Below, piece by piece: positions 8,601 through 22,100 of a stretch of DNA of 64,000 bases (the stretch's first letter is position 1; each line of letters begins with the position of its first letter). This stretch comes from Owenia fusiformis (taxonomy: Eukaryota; Annelida; Polychaeta; Sabellida; Oweniidae). Location of the stretch: positions 34,682,867-34,746,866 of the forward strand of contig CAIIXF020000008.1 of assembly GCA_903813345.2 (NCBI GenBank), read 5' to 3'. The notes under the pieces were generated by a model, which did no database searches, was not told where the DNA came from, and was given only the letters and a program-made list of their open reading frames with translations. The translations under genes were made by a program, and so were the position numbers.

Positions 8601-9063
8601 GCAAAACTGCCCTAATTCACGTCACCATACTAGTCAATGGGCAAAAGGGCAAACGCCTGACTTTTTATCTCGAGTTATGGATTTATGTGGCCTCACTGGC
8701 CTATCTGAGGTTCTAAAGCTATGTCTAAGCTACATCTTGACACTAAACTCGATAGGGGCCAATCATCTACTTTTTGAAATAATTGGTCAATTGTGACACT
8801 ACCCCCTCTCTCTGCAGACACAAATTGAAATTCACAAAAATGAAGGCAAAATTAATACGCCACTTGACTCGAAATTTTCCTTCAGATAACCCAAATAAAC
8901 GCATTTTCAGAAGAAATGGCATGTTGCCATTGCAAAAAGATTACAACTGTGCCTACATACTAGCTTACTGACTCGTCATGATCACAATTGTGTTGGGACT
9001 ACATTTATTTTTGAATACTACTTTTTTCTATTCAGCGGAAGTGACGTATTAGGGCATTTTGGC
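8601..9063. mobile_element. T segment: 463-bp MITE-like element, first of 34 array copies
   Basis: T is the part of L units that S units lack. Its left end is GCAAAACTGCCCTAATTCAC and its right end, reversed, is GCCAAAATGCCCTAATACGT; both go on to CGTCAC or GTCAC with small gaps, an imperfect inverted repeat of about 25 bp. CTAATAG follows T at 9064-9070 and also precedes every later T, while S units have CTAATAG once. This is the pattern of a transposon with a 7-bp target duplication. If CTAWTAG is counted as part of the inverted repeat, the boundary shifts by a few bases. Other T copies start at the first base of each L unit. No transposase is encoded, and the superfamily is unassigned. Confidence 0.75.
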
Positions 9064-9070
9064 CTAATAG

Positions 9071-9929
9071 CCACATGGTTGGATGATTTCTGGCTTTAAA
9101 TTGCGTTTTTCCAATTTACTAGAGTTTTTCAAGTAGTTTTGTGCAGTTTAAGAATATTCTGACAGCAATTATGAAAAATATGGCTACTTCATCACCCCTG
9201 GGGTCATTTTTCCAAGAACCCAATGGTTTTCCTTTAAATTTGACTAGTTTTTCATTTACATCATGAAATCCACTGCCTGATGGTGACATTTTTCAGTATC
9301 GTGTCAAGAAATTGAGTATTTTATTGCATATTGCAATTTTTAGCCAAAATCACTGAACCGTGAACTAGAAAATTGGACAAATTTGACCCACTTTTTGGCA
9401 AAATCTTACTAAAATCATCACTTTTTCATACTTTATTCCATTCAACAACCTCCTGATTTGAAAAATGATGACAAATTTGATCAGTTTTGACTCTGGCCTA
9501 GAGAATTGGGACTTTTGAGATATTTTTAGCTCGAATGTAGTCATTCAGAGTGAACAAATACATCAAAAATTGACACTTAACTCACCAATTTCTGACTGCA
9601 CCCCCGATATGTACCTTCTTTCTATACTGGAAACCATAAGATGGGAAATTCAATCTTTATGATGAATAGCAACTCGTTGGCTTCCCCATTTACGACAACA
9701 AATGACATTTAGGGGTCACTAAGGACAAAATTGTAGCCAAATATCGTCAAAATCAGTGGTTTTTGGGGTAAAAAGCGAAAACTGCTGATTCAGCAAAAAC
9801 ATTAAATTTGTTCATGAAAATTCCCCTTTTTGCCTCCGTCCAAAATATGTTTCACACTAATAAACCTCAATTCTGGTCGATTCTGAGTAGTTTTAAAAAA
9901 TTTTGGTCACTTTCACATGTGACTAATAG
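9071..9929. repeat. B segment: 859-bp satellite core, first copy
   Basis: B is common to L and S units and alone makes up an S unit. It is A+T-rich with no long ORF on the plus strand. It starts CCACATGG and ends CATGTGACTAATAG, so B-B junctions form an interrupted palindrome (CATGTG, 9 bases, CACATG). It contains a short palindrome ATTGCATATTGCAAT. No similarity to a known family was recognised. Confidence 0.85.
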
Positions 9930-12587
9930 GCAAAACTGCCCTAATTCACGTCACCATACTAGTCAATGGGCAAAAGGGCAAACGCCTGACTTTTTATCTC
10001 GAGTTATGGATTTATGTGGCCTCACTGGCCTATCTGAGGTTCTAAAGCTATGTCTAAGCTACATCTTGACACTAAACTCGATAGGGGCCAATCATCTACT
10101 TTTTGAAATAATTGGTCAATTGTGACACTACCCCCTCTCTCTGCAGACACAAATTGAAATTCACAAAAATGAAGGCAAAATTAATACGCCACTTGACTCG
10201 AAATTTTCCTTCAGATAACCCAAATAAACGCATTTTCAGAAGAAATGGCATGTTGCCATTGCAAAAAGATTACAACTGTGCCTACATACTAGCTTACTGA
10301 CTCGTCATGATCACAATTGTGTTGGGACTACATTTATTTTTGAATACTACTTTTTTCTATTCAGCGGAAGTGACGTATTAGGGCATTTTGGCCTAATAGC
10401 CACATGGTTGGATGATTTCTGGCTTTAAATTGCGTTTTTCCAATTTACTAGAGTTTTTCAAGTAGTTTTGTGCAGTTTAAGAATATTCTGACAGCAATTA
10501 TGAAAAATATGGCTACTTCATCACCCCTGGGGTCATTTTTCCAAGAACCCAATGGTTTTCCTTTAAATTTGACTAGTTTTTCATTTACATCATGAAATCC
10601 ACTGCCTGATGGTGACATTTTTCAGTATCGTGTCAAGAAATTGAGTATTTTATTGCATATTGCAATTTTTAGCCAAAATCACTGAACCGTGAACTAGAAA
10701 ATTGGACAAATTTGACCCACTTTTTGGCAAAATCTTACTAAAATCATCACTTTTTCATACTTTATTCCATTCAACAACCTCCTGATTTGAAAAATGATGA
10801 CAAATTTGATCAGTTTTGACTCTGGCCTAGAGAATTGGGACTTTTGAGATATTTTTAGCTCGAATGTAGTCATTCAGAGTGAACAAATACATCAAAAATT
10901 GACACTTAACTCACCAATTTCTGACTGCACCCCCGATATGTACCTTCTTTCTATACTGGAAACCATAAGATGGGAAATTCAATCTTTATGATGAATAGCA
11001 ACTCGTTGGCTTCCCCATTTACGACAACAAATGACATTTAGGGGTCACTAAGGACAAAATTGTAGCCAAATATCGTCAAAATCAGTGGTTTTTGGGGTAA
11101 AAAGCGAAAACTGCTGATTCAGCAAAAACATTAAATTTGTTCATGAAAATTCCCCTTTTTGCCTCCGTCCAAAATATGTTTCACACTAATAAACCTCAAT
11201 TCTGGTCGATTCTGAGTAGTTTTAAAAAATTTTGGTCACTTTCACATGTGACTAATAGGCAAAACTGCCCTAATTCACGTCACCATACTAGTCAATGGGC
11301 AAAAGGGCAAACGCCTGACTTTTTATCTCGAGTTATGGATTTATGTGGCCTCACTGGCCTATCTGAGGTTCTAAAGCTATGTCTAAGCTACATCTTGACA
11401 CTAAACTCGATAGGGGCCAATCATCTACTTTTTGAAATAATTGGTCAATTGTGACACTACCCCCTCTCTCTGCAGACACAAATTGAAATTCACAAAAATG
11501 AAGGCAAAATTAATACGCCACTTGACTCGAAATTTTCCTTCAGATAACCCAAATAAACGCATTTTCAGAAGAAATGGCATGTTGCCATTGCAAAAAGATT
11601 ACAACTGTGCCTACATACTAGCTTACTGACTCGTCATGATCACAATTGTGTTGGGACTACATTTATTTTTGAATACTACTTTTTTCTATTCAGCGGAAGT
11701 GACGTATTAGGGCATTTTGGCCTAATAGCCACATGGTTGGATGATTTCTGGCTTTAAATTGCGTTTTTCCAATTTACTAGAGTTTTTCAAGTAGTTTTGT
11801 GCAGTTTAAGAATATTCTGACAGCAATTATGAAAAATATGGCTACTTCATCACCCCTGGGGTCATTTTTCCAAGAACCCAATGGTTTTCCTTTAAATTTG
11901 ACTAGTTTTTCATTTACATCATGAAATCCACTGCCTGATGGTGACATTTTTCAGTATCGTGTCAAGAAATTGAGTATTTTATTGCATATTGCAATTTTTA
12001 GCCAAAATCACTGAACCGTGAACTAGAAAATTGGACAAATTTGACCCACTTTTTGGCAAAATCTTACTAAAATCATCACTTTTTCATACTTTATTCCATT
12101 CAACAACCTCCTGATTTGAAAAATGATGACAAATTTGATCAGTTTTGACTCTGGCCTAGAGAATTGGGACTTTTGAGATATTTTTAGCTCGAATGTAGTC
12201 ATTCAGAGTGAACAAATACATCAAAAATTGACACTTAACTCACCAATTTCTGACTGCACCCCCGATATGTACCTTCTTTCTATACTGGAAACCATAAGAT
12301 GGGAAATTCAATCTTTATGATGAATAGCAACTCGTTGGCTTCCCCATTTACGACAACAAATGACATTTAGGGGTCACTAAGGACAAAATTGTAGCCAAAT
12401 ATCGTCAAAATCAGTGGTTTTTGGGGTAAAAAGCGAAAACTGCTGATTCAGCAAAAACATTAAATTTGTTCATGAAAATTCCCCTTTTTGCCTCCGTCCA
12501 AAATATGTTTCACACTAATAAACCTCAATTCTGGTCGATTCTGAGTAGTTTTAAAAAATTTTGGTCACTTTCACATGTGACTAATAG

Positions 12588-14305
12588 CCACATGGTTGGA
12601 TGATTTCTGGCTTTAAATTGCGTTTTTCCAATTTACTAGAGTTTTTCAAGTAGTTTTGTGCAGTTTAAGAATATTCTGACAGCAATTATGAAAAATATGG
12701 CTACTTCATCACCCCTGGGGTCATTTTTCCAAGAACCCAATGGTTTTCCTTTAAATTTGACTAGTTTTTCATTTACATCATGAAATCCACTGCCTGATGG
12801 TGACATTTTTCAGTATCGTGTCAAGAAATTGAGTATTTTATTGCATATTGCAATTTTTAGCCAAAATCACTGAACCGTGAACTAGAAAATTGGACAAATT
12901 TGACCCACTTTTTGGCAAAATCTTACTAAAATCATCACTTTTTCATACTTTATTCCATTCAACAACCTCCTGATTTGAAAAATGATGACAAATTTGATCA
13001 GTTTTGACTCTGGCCTAGAGAATTGGGACTTTTGAGATATTTTTAGCTCGAATGTAGTCATTCAGAGTGAACAAATACATCAAAAATTGACACTTAACTC
13101 ACCAATTTCTGACTGCACCCCCGATATGTACCTTCTTTCTATACTGGAAACCATAAGATGGGAAATTCAATCTTTATGATGAATAGCAACTCGTTGGCTT
13201 CCCCATTTACGACAACAAATGACATTTAGGGGTCACTAAGGACAAAATTGTAGCCAAATATCGTCAAAATCAGTGGTTTTTGGGGTAAAAAGCGAAAACT
13301 GCTGATTCAGCAAAAACATTAAATTTGTTCATGAAAATTCCCCTTTTTGCCTCCGTCCAAAATATGTTTCACACTAATAAACCTCAATTCTGGTCGATTC
13401 TGAGTAGTTTTAAAAAATTTTGGTCACTTTCACATGTGACTAATAGCCACATGGTTGGATGATTTCTGGCTTTAAATTGCGTTTTTCCAATTTACTAGAG
13501 TTTTTCAAGTAGTTTTGTGCAGTTTAAGAATATTCTGACAGCAATTATGAAAAATATGGCTACTTCATCACCCCTGGGGTCATTTTTCCAAGAACCCAAT
13601 GGTTTTCCTTTAAATTTGACTAGTTTTTCATTTACATCATGAAATCCACTGCCTGATGGTGACATTTTTCAGTATCGTGTCAAGAAATTGAGTATTTTAT
13701 TGCATATTGCAATTTTTAGCCAAAATCACTGAACCGTGAACTAGAAAATTGGACAAATTTGACCCACTTTTTGGCAAAATCTTACTAAAATCATCACTTT
13801 TTCATACTTTATTCCATTCAACAACCTCCTGATTTGAAAAATGATGACAAATTTGATCAGTTTTGACTCTGGCCTAGAGAATTGGGACTTTTGAGATATT
13901 TTTAGCTCGAATGTAGTCATTCAGAGTGAACAAATACATCAAAAATTGACACTTAACTCACCAATTTCTGACTGCACCCCCGATATGTACCTTCTTTCTA
14001 TACTGGAAACCATAAGATGGGAAATTCAATCTTTATGATGAATAGCAACTCGTTGGCTTCCCCATTTACGACAACAAATGACATTTAGGGGTCACTAAGG
14101 ACAAAATTGTAGCCAAATATCGTCAAAATCAGTGGTTTTTGGGGTAAAAAGCGAAAACTGCTGATTCAGCAAAAACATTAAATTTGTTCATGAAAATTCC
14201 CCTTTTTGCCTCCGTCCAAAATATGTTTCACACTAATAAACCTCAATTCTGGTCGATTCTGAGTAGTTTTAAAAAATTTTGGTCACTTTCACATGTGACT
14301 AATAG
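12588..14305. repeat. array units 4-5 (S S)
   Basis: Unit starts at 12588 and 13447, each 859 bp. The junction ACTAATAGCCACATGG shows the T-less form. Confidence 0.95.
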
Positions 14306-17300
14306 GCAAAACTGCCCTAATTCACGTCACCATACTAGTCAATGGGCAAAAGGGCAAACGCCTGACTTTTTATCTCGAGTTATGGATTTATGTGGCCTCA
14401 CTGGCCTATCTGAGGTTCTAAAGCTATGTCTAAGCTACATCTTGACACTAAACTCGATAGGGGCCAATCATCTACTTTTTGAAATAATTGGTCAATTGTG
14501 ACACTACCCCCTCTCTCTGCAGACACAAATTGAAATTCACAAAAATGAAGGCAAAATTAATACGCCACTTGACTCGAAATTTTCCTTCAGATAACCCAAA
14601 TAAACGCATTTTCAGAAGAAATGGCATGTTGCCATTGCAAAAAGATTACAACTGTGCCTACATACTAGCTTACTGACTCGTCATGATCACAATTGTGTTG
14701 GGACTACATTTATTTTTGAATACTACTTTTTTCTATTCAGCGGAAGTGACGTATTAGGGCATTTTGGCCTAATAGCCACATGGTTGGATGATTTCTGGCT
14801 TTAAATTGCGTTTTTCCAATTTACTAGAGTTTTTCAAGTAGTTTTGTGCAGTTTAAGAATATTCTGACAGCAATTATGAAAAATATGGCTACTTCATCAC
14901 CCCTGGGGTCATTTTTCCAAGAACCCAATGGTTTTCCTTTAAATTTGACTAGTTTTTCATTTACATCATGAAATCCACTGCCTGATGGTGACATTTTTCA
15001 GTATCGTGTCAAGAAATTGAGTATTTTATTGCATATTGCAATTTTTAGCCAAAATCACTGAACCGTGAACTAGAAAATTGGACAAATTTGACCCACTTTT
15101 TGGCAAAATCTTACTAAAATCATCACTTTTTCATACTTTATTCCATTCAACAACCTCCTGATTTGAAAAATGATGACAAATTTGATCAGTTTTGACTCTG
15201 GCCTAGAGAATTGGGACTTTTGAGATATTTTTAGCTCGAATGTAGTCATTCAGAGTGAACAAATACATCAAAAATTGACACTTAACTCACCAATTTCTGA
15301 CTGCACCCCCGATATGTACCTTCTTTCTATACTGGAAACCATAAGATGGGAAATTCAATCTTTATGATGAATAGCAACTCGTTGGCTTCCCCATTTACGA
15401 CAACAAATGACATTTAGGGGTCACTAAGGACAAAATTGTAGCCAAATATCGTCAAAATCAGTGGTTTTTGGGGTAAAAAGCGAAAACTGCTGATTCAGCA
15501 AAAACATTAAATTTGTTCATGAAAATTCCCCTTTTTGCCTCCGTCCAAAATATGTTTCACACTAATAAACCTCAATTCTGGTCGATTCTGAGTAGTTTTA
15601 AAAAATTTTGGTCACTTTCACATGTGACTAATAGGCAAAACTGCCCTAATTCACGTCACCATACTAGTCAATGGGCAAAAGGGCAAACGCCTGACTTTTT
15701 ATCTCGAGTTATGGATTTATGTGGCCTCACTGGCCTATCTGAGGTTCTAAAGCTATGTCTAAGCTACATCTTGACACTAAACTCGATAGGGGCCAATCAT
15801 CTACTTTTTGAAATAATTGGTCAATTGTGACACTACCCCCTCTCTCTGCAGACACAAATTGAAATTCACAAAAATGAAGGCAAAATTAATACGCCACTTG
15901 ACTCGAAATTTTCCTTCAGATAACCCAAATAAACGCATTTTCAGAAGAAATGGCATGTTGCCATTGCAAAAAGATTACAACTGTGCCTACATACTAGCTT
16001 ACTGACTCGTCATGATCACAATTGTGTTGGGACTACATTTATTTTTGAATACTACTTTTTTCTATTCAGCGGAAGTGACGTATTAGGGCATTTTGGCCTA
16101 ATAGCCACATGGTTGGATGATTTCTGGCTTTAAATTGCGTTTTTCCAATTTACTAGAGTTTTTCAAGTAGTTTTGTGCAGTTTAAGAATATTCTGACAGC
16201 AATTATGAAAAATATGGCTACTTCATCACCCCTGGGGTCATTTTTCCAAGAACCCAATGGTTTTCCTTTAAATTTGACTAGTTTTTCATTTACATCATGA
16301 AATCCACTGCCTGATGGTGACATTTTTCAGTATCGTGTCAAGAAATTGAGTATTTTATTGCATATTGCAATTTTTAGCCAAAATCACTGAACCGTGAACT
16401 AGAAAATTGGACAAATTTGACCCACTTTTTGGCAAAATCTTACTAAAATCATCACTTTTTCATACTTTATTCCATTCAACAACCTCCTGATTTGAAAAAT
16501 GATGACAAATTTGATCAGTTTTGACTCTGGCCTAGAGAATTGGGACTTTTGAGATATTTTTAGCTCGAATGTAGTCATTCAGAGTGAACAAATACATCAA
16601 AAATTGACACTTAACTCACCAATTTCTGACTGCACCCCCGATATGTACCTTCTTTCTATACTGGAAACCATAAGATGGGAAATTCAATCTTTATGATGAA
16701 TAGCAACTCGTTGGCTTCCCCATTTACGACAACAAATGACATTTAGGGGTCACTAAGGACAAAATTGTAGCCAAATATCGTCAAAATCAGTGGTTTTTGG
16801 GGTAAAAAGCGAAAACTGCTGATTCAGCAAAAACATTAAATTTGTTCATGAAAATTCCCCTTTTTGCCTCCGTCCAAAATATGTTTCACACTAATAAACC
16901 TCAATTCTGGTCGATTCTGAGTAGTTTTAAAAAATTTTGGTCACTTTCACATGTGACTAATAGGCAAAACTGCCCTAATTCACGTCACCATACTAGTCAA
17001 TGGGCAAAAGGGCAAACGCCTGACTTTTTATCTCGAGTTATGGATTTATGTGGCCTCACTGGCCTATCTGAGGTTCTAAAGCTATGTCTAAGCTACATCT
17101 TGACACTAAACTCGATAGGGGCCAATCATCTACTTTTTGAAATAATTGGTCAATTGTGACACTACCCCCTCTCTCTGCAGACACAAATTGAAATTCACAA
17201 AAATGAAGGCAAAATTAATACGCCACTTGACTCGAAATTTTCCTTCAGATAACCCAAATAAACGCATTTTCAGAAGAAATGGCATGTTGCCATTGCAAAA

Positions 17301-18292
17301 AGATTACAACTGTGCCTACATACTAGCTTACTGACTCGTCATGATCACAATTGTGTTGGGACTACATTTATTTTTGAATACTACTTTTTTCTATTCAGCG
17401 GAAGTGACGTATTAGGGCATTTTGGCCTAATAGCCACATGGTTGGATGATTTCTGGCTTTAAATTGCGTTTTTCCAATTTACTAGAGTTTTTCAAGTAGT
17501 TTTGTGCAGTTTAAGAATATTCTGACAGCAATTATGAAAAATATGGCTACTTCATCACCCCTGGGGTCATTTTTCCAAGAACCCAATGGTTTTCCTTTAA
17601 ATTTGACTAGTTTTTCATTTACATCATGAAATCCACTGCCTGATGGTGACATTTTTCAGTATCGTGTCAAGAAATTGAGTATTTTATTGCATATTGCAAT
17701 TTTTAGCCAAAATCACTGAACCGTGAACTAGAAAATTGGACAAATTTGACCCACTTTTTGGCAAAATCTTACTAAAATCATCACTTTTTCATACTTTATT
17801 CCATTCAACAACCTCCTGATTTGAAAAATGATGACAAATTTGATCAGTTTTGACTCTGGCCTAGAGAATTGGGACTTTTGAGATATTTTTAGCTCGAATG
17901 TAGTCATTCAGAGTGAACAAATACATCAAAAATTGACACTTAACTCACCAATTTCTGACTGCACCCCCGATATGTACCTTCTTTCTATACTGGAAACCAT
18001 AAGATGGGAAATTCAATCTTTATGATGAATAGCAACTCGTTGGCTTCCCCATTTACGACAACAAATGACATTTAGGGGTCACTAAGGACAAAATTGTAGC
18101 CAAATATCGTCAAAATCAGTGGTTTTTGGGGTAAAAAGCGAAAACTGCTGATTCAGCAAAAACATTAAATTTGTTCATGAAAATTCCCCTTTTTGCCTCC
18201 GTCCAAAATATGTTTCACACTAATAAACCTCAATTCTGGTCGATTCTGAGTAGTTTTAAAAAATTTTGGTCACTTTCACATGTGACTAATAG
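14306..18292. repeat. array units 6-8 (L L L)
   Basis: Unit starts at 14306, 15635 and 16964. Confidence 0.95.
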
Positions 18293-19151
18293 CCACATGG
18301 TTGGATGATTTCTGGCTTTAAATTGCGTTTTTCCAATTTACTAGAGTTTTTCAAGTAGTTTTGTGCAGTTTAAGAATATTCTGACAGCAATTATGAAAAA
18401 TATGGCTACTTCATCACCCCTGGGGTCATTTTTCCAAGAACCCAATGGTTTTCCTTTAAATTTGACTAGTTTTTCATTTACATCATGAAATCCACTGCCT
18501 GATGGTGACATTTTTCAGTATCGTGTCAAGAAATTGAGTATTTTATTGCATATTGCAATTTTTAGCCAAAATCACTGAACCGTGAACTAGAAAATTGGAC
18601 AAATTTGACCCACTTTTTGGCAAAATCTTACTAAAATCATCACTTTTTCATACTTTATTCCATTCAACAACCTCCTGATTTGAAAAATGATGACAAATTT
18701 GATCAGTTTTGACTCTGGCCTAGAGAATTGGGACTTTTGAGATATTTTTAGCTCGAATGTAGTCATTCAGAGTGAACAAATACATCAAAAATTGACACTT
18801 AACTCACCAATTTCTGACTGCACCCCCGATATGTACCTTCTTTCTATACTGGAAACCATAAGATGGGAAATTCAATCTTTATGATGAATAGCAACTCGTT
18901 GGCTTCCCCATTTACGACAACAAATGACATTTAGGGGTCACTAAGGACAAAATTGTAGCCAAATATCGTCAAAATCAGTGGTTTTTGGGGTAAAAAGCGA
19001 AAACTGCTGATTCAGCAAAAACATTAAATTTGTTCATGAAAATTCCCCTTTTTGCCTCCGTCCAAAATATGTTTCACACTAATAAACCTCAATTCTGGTC
19101 GATTCTGAGTAGTTTTAAAAAATTTTGGTCACTTTCACATGTGACTAATAG
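18293..19151. repeat. array unit 9 (S)
   Basis: 859-bp unit without T; same junction as units 4 and 5. Confidence 0.95.
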
Positions 19152-22100
19152 GCAAAACTGCCCTAATTCACGTCACCATACTAGTCAATGGGCAAAAGGG
19201 CAAACGCCTGACTTTTTATCTCGAGTTATGGATTTATGTGGCCTCACTGGCCTATCTGAGGTTCTAAAGCTATGTCTAAGCTACATCTTGACACTAAACT
19301 CGATAGGGGCCAATCATCTACTTTTTGAAATAATTGGTCAATTGTGACACTACCCCCTCTCTCTGCAGACACAAATTGAAATTCACAAAAATGAAGGCAA
19401 AATTAATACGCCACTTGACTCGAAATTTTCCTTCAGATAACCCAAATAAACGCATTTTCAGAAGAAATGGCATGTTGCCATTGCAAAAAGATTACAACTG
19501 TGCCTACATACTAGCTTACTGACTCGTCATGATCACAATTGTGTTGGGACTACATTTATTTTTGAATACTACTTTTTTCTATTCAGCGGAAGTGACGTAT
19601 TAGGGCATTTTGGCCTAATAGCCACATGGTTGGATGATTTCTGGCTTTAAATTGCGTTTTTCCAATTTACTAGAGTTTTTCAAGTAGTTTTGTGCAGTTT
19701 AAGAATATTCTGACAGCAATTATGAAAAATATGGCTACTTCATCACCCCTGGGGTCATTTTTCCAAGAACCCAATGGTTTTCCTTTAAATTTGACTAGTT
19801 TTTCATTTACATCATGAAATCCACTGCCTGATGGTGACATTTTTCAGTATCGTGTCAAGAAATTGAGTATTTTATTGCATATTGCAATTTTTAGCCAAAA
19901 TCACTGAACCGTGAACTAGAAAATTGGACAAATTTGACCCACTTTTTGGCAAAATCTTACTAAAATCATCACTTTTTCATACTTTATTCCATTCAACAAC
20001 CTCCTGATTTGAAAAATGATGACAAATTTGATCAGTTTTGACTCTGGCCTAGAGAATTGGGACTTTTGAGATATTTTTAGCTCGAATGTAGTCATTCAGA
20101 GTGAACAAATACATCAAAAATTGACACTTAACTCACCAATTTCTGACTGCACCCCCGATATGTACCTTCTTTCTATACTGGAAACCATAAGATGGGAAAT
20201 TCAATCTTTATGATGAATAGCAACTCGTTGGCTTCCCCATTTACGACAACAAATGACATTTAGGGGTCACTAAGGACAAAATTGTAGCCAAATATCGTCA
20301 AAATCAGTGGTTTTTGGGGTAAAAAGCGAAAACTGCTGATTCAGCAAAAACATTAAATTTGTTCATGAAAATTCCCCTTTTTGCCTCCGTCCAAAATATG
20401 TTTCACACTAATAAACCTCAATTCTGGTCGATTCTGAGTAGTTTTAAAAAATTTTGGTCACTTTCACATGTGACTAATAGGCAAAACTGCCCTAATTCAC
20501 GTCACCATACTAGTCAATGGGCAAAAGGGCAAACGCCTGACTTTTTATCTCGAGTTATGGATTTATGTGGCCTCACTGGCCTATCTGAGGTTCTAAAGCT
20601 ATGTCTAAGCTACATCTTGACACTAAACTCGATAGGGGCCAATCATCTACTTTTTGAAATAATTGGTCAATTGTGACACTACCCCCTCTCTCTGCAGACA
20701 CAAATTGAAATTCACAAAAATGAAGGCAAAATTAATACGCCACTTGACTCGAAATTTTCCTTCAGATAACCCAAATAAACGCATTTTCAGAAGAAATGGC
20801 ATGTTGCCATTGCAAAAAGATTACAACTGTGCCTACATACTAGCTTACTGACTCGTCATGATCACAATTGTGTTGGGACTACATTTATTTTTGAATACTA
20901 CTTTTTTCTATTCAGCGGAAGTGACGTATTAGGGCATTTTGGCCTAATAGCCACATGGTTGGATGATTTCTGGCTTTAAATTGCGTTTTTCCAATTTACT
21001 AGAGTTTTTCAAGTAGTTTTGTGCAGTTTAAGAATATTCTGACAGCAATTATGAAAAATATGGCTACTTCATCACCCCTGGGGTCATTTTTCCAAGAACC
21101 CAATGGTTTTCCTTTAAATTTGACTAGTTTTTCATTTACATCATGAAATCCACTGCCTGATGGTGACATTTTTCAGTATCGTGTCAAGAAATTGAGTATT
21201 TTATTGCATATTGCAATTTTTAGCCAAAATCACTGAACCGTGAACTAGAAAATTGGACAAATTTGACCCACTTTTTGGCAAAATCTTACTAAAATCATCA
21301 CTTTTTCATACTTTATTCCATTCAACAACCTCCTGATTTGAAAAATGATGACAAATTTGATCAGTTTTGACTCTGGCCTAGAGAATTGGGACTTTTGAGA
21401 TATTTTTAGCTCGAATGTAGTCATTCAGAGTGAACAAATACATCAAAAATTGACACTTAACTCACCAATTTCTGACTGCACCCCCGATATGTACCTTCTT
21501 TCTATACTGGAAACCATAAGATGGGAAATTCAATCTTTATGATGAATAGCAACTCGTTGGCTTCCCCATTTACGACAACAAATGACATTTAGGGGTCACT
21601 AAGGACAAAATTGTAGCCAAATATCGTCAAAATCAGTGGTTTTTGGGGTAAAAAGCGAAAACTGCTGATTCAGCAAAAACATTAAATTTGTTCATGAAAA
21701 TTCCCCTTTTTGCCTCCGTCCAAAATATGTTTCACACTAATAAACCTCAATTCTGGTCGATTCTGAGTAGTTTTAAAAAATTTTGGTCACTTTCACATGT
21801 GACTAATAGGCAAAACTGCCCTAATTCACGTCACCATACTAGTCAATGGGCAAAAGGGCAAACGCCTGACTTTTTATCTCGAGTTATGGATTTATGTGGC
21901 CTCACTGGCCTATCTGAGGTTCTAAAGCTATGTCTAAGCTACATCTTGACACTAAACTCGATAGGGGCCAATCATCTACTTTTTGAAATAATTGGTCAAT
22001 TGTGACACTACCCCCTCTCTCTGCAGACACAAATTGAAATTCACAAAAATGAAGGCAAAATTAATACGCCACTTGACTCGAAATTTTCCTTCAGATAACC

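Larger units (their letters stand above)
8601..12587. repeat. array units 1-3 (L L L)
   Basis: Unit starts at 8601, 9930 and 11259, each 1329 bp. The first unit begins with T directly against non-array DNA. Confidence 0.95.

Noticed and set aside
8450-8716. 88-codon ORF crossing the left array border
   Set aside because: It is half unique sequence and half T; a chance frame over a repeat junction.
8783-8971. 62-codon ORF inside T as a possible transposon or satellite protein
   Set aside because: It is short, has no recognisable domain, and its start overlaps the end of the other ORF by chance. Nothing in codon use or spacing supports translation.
8601-9070. T as a Helitron
   Set aside because: Its ends are inverted repeats; there is no 5'-TC start, no CTRR-3' end with a preceding hairpin, and no A^T insertion site.
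9667-9690. CENP-B-box-like match (ACTCGTTGG) suggesting a centromeric satellite
   Set aside because: Only the first half resembles the box; the essential CGGG half is missing. Centromere identity cannot be argued from this.
9808-10125. 105-codon plus-strand ORF repeated in most L units as a possible gene family
   Set aside because: It runs across the B-T junction, so it exists only where T is present, and it shows no motif or domain. Its many identical copies reflect repeat identity, not coding constraint.
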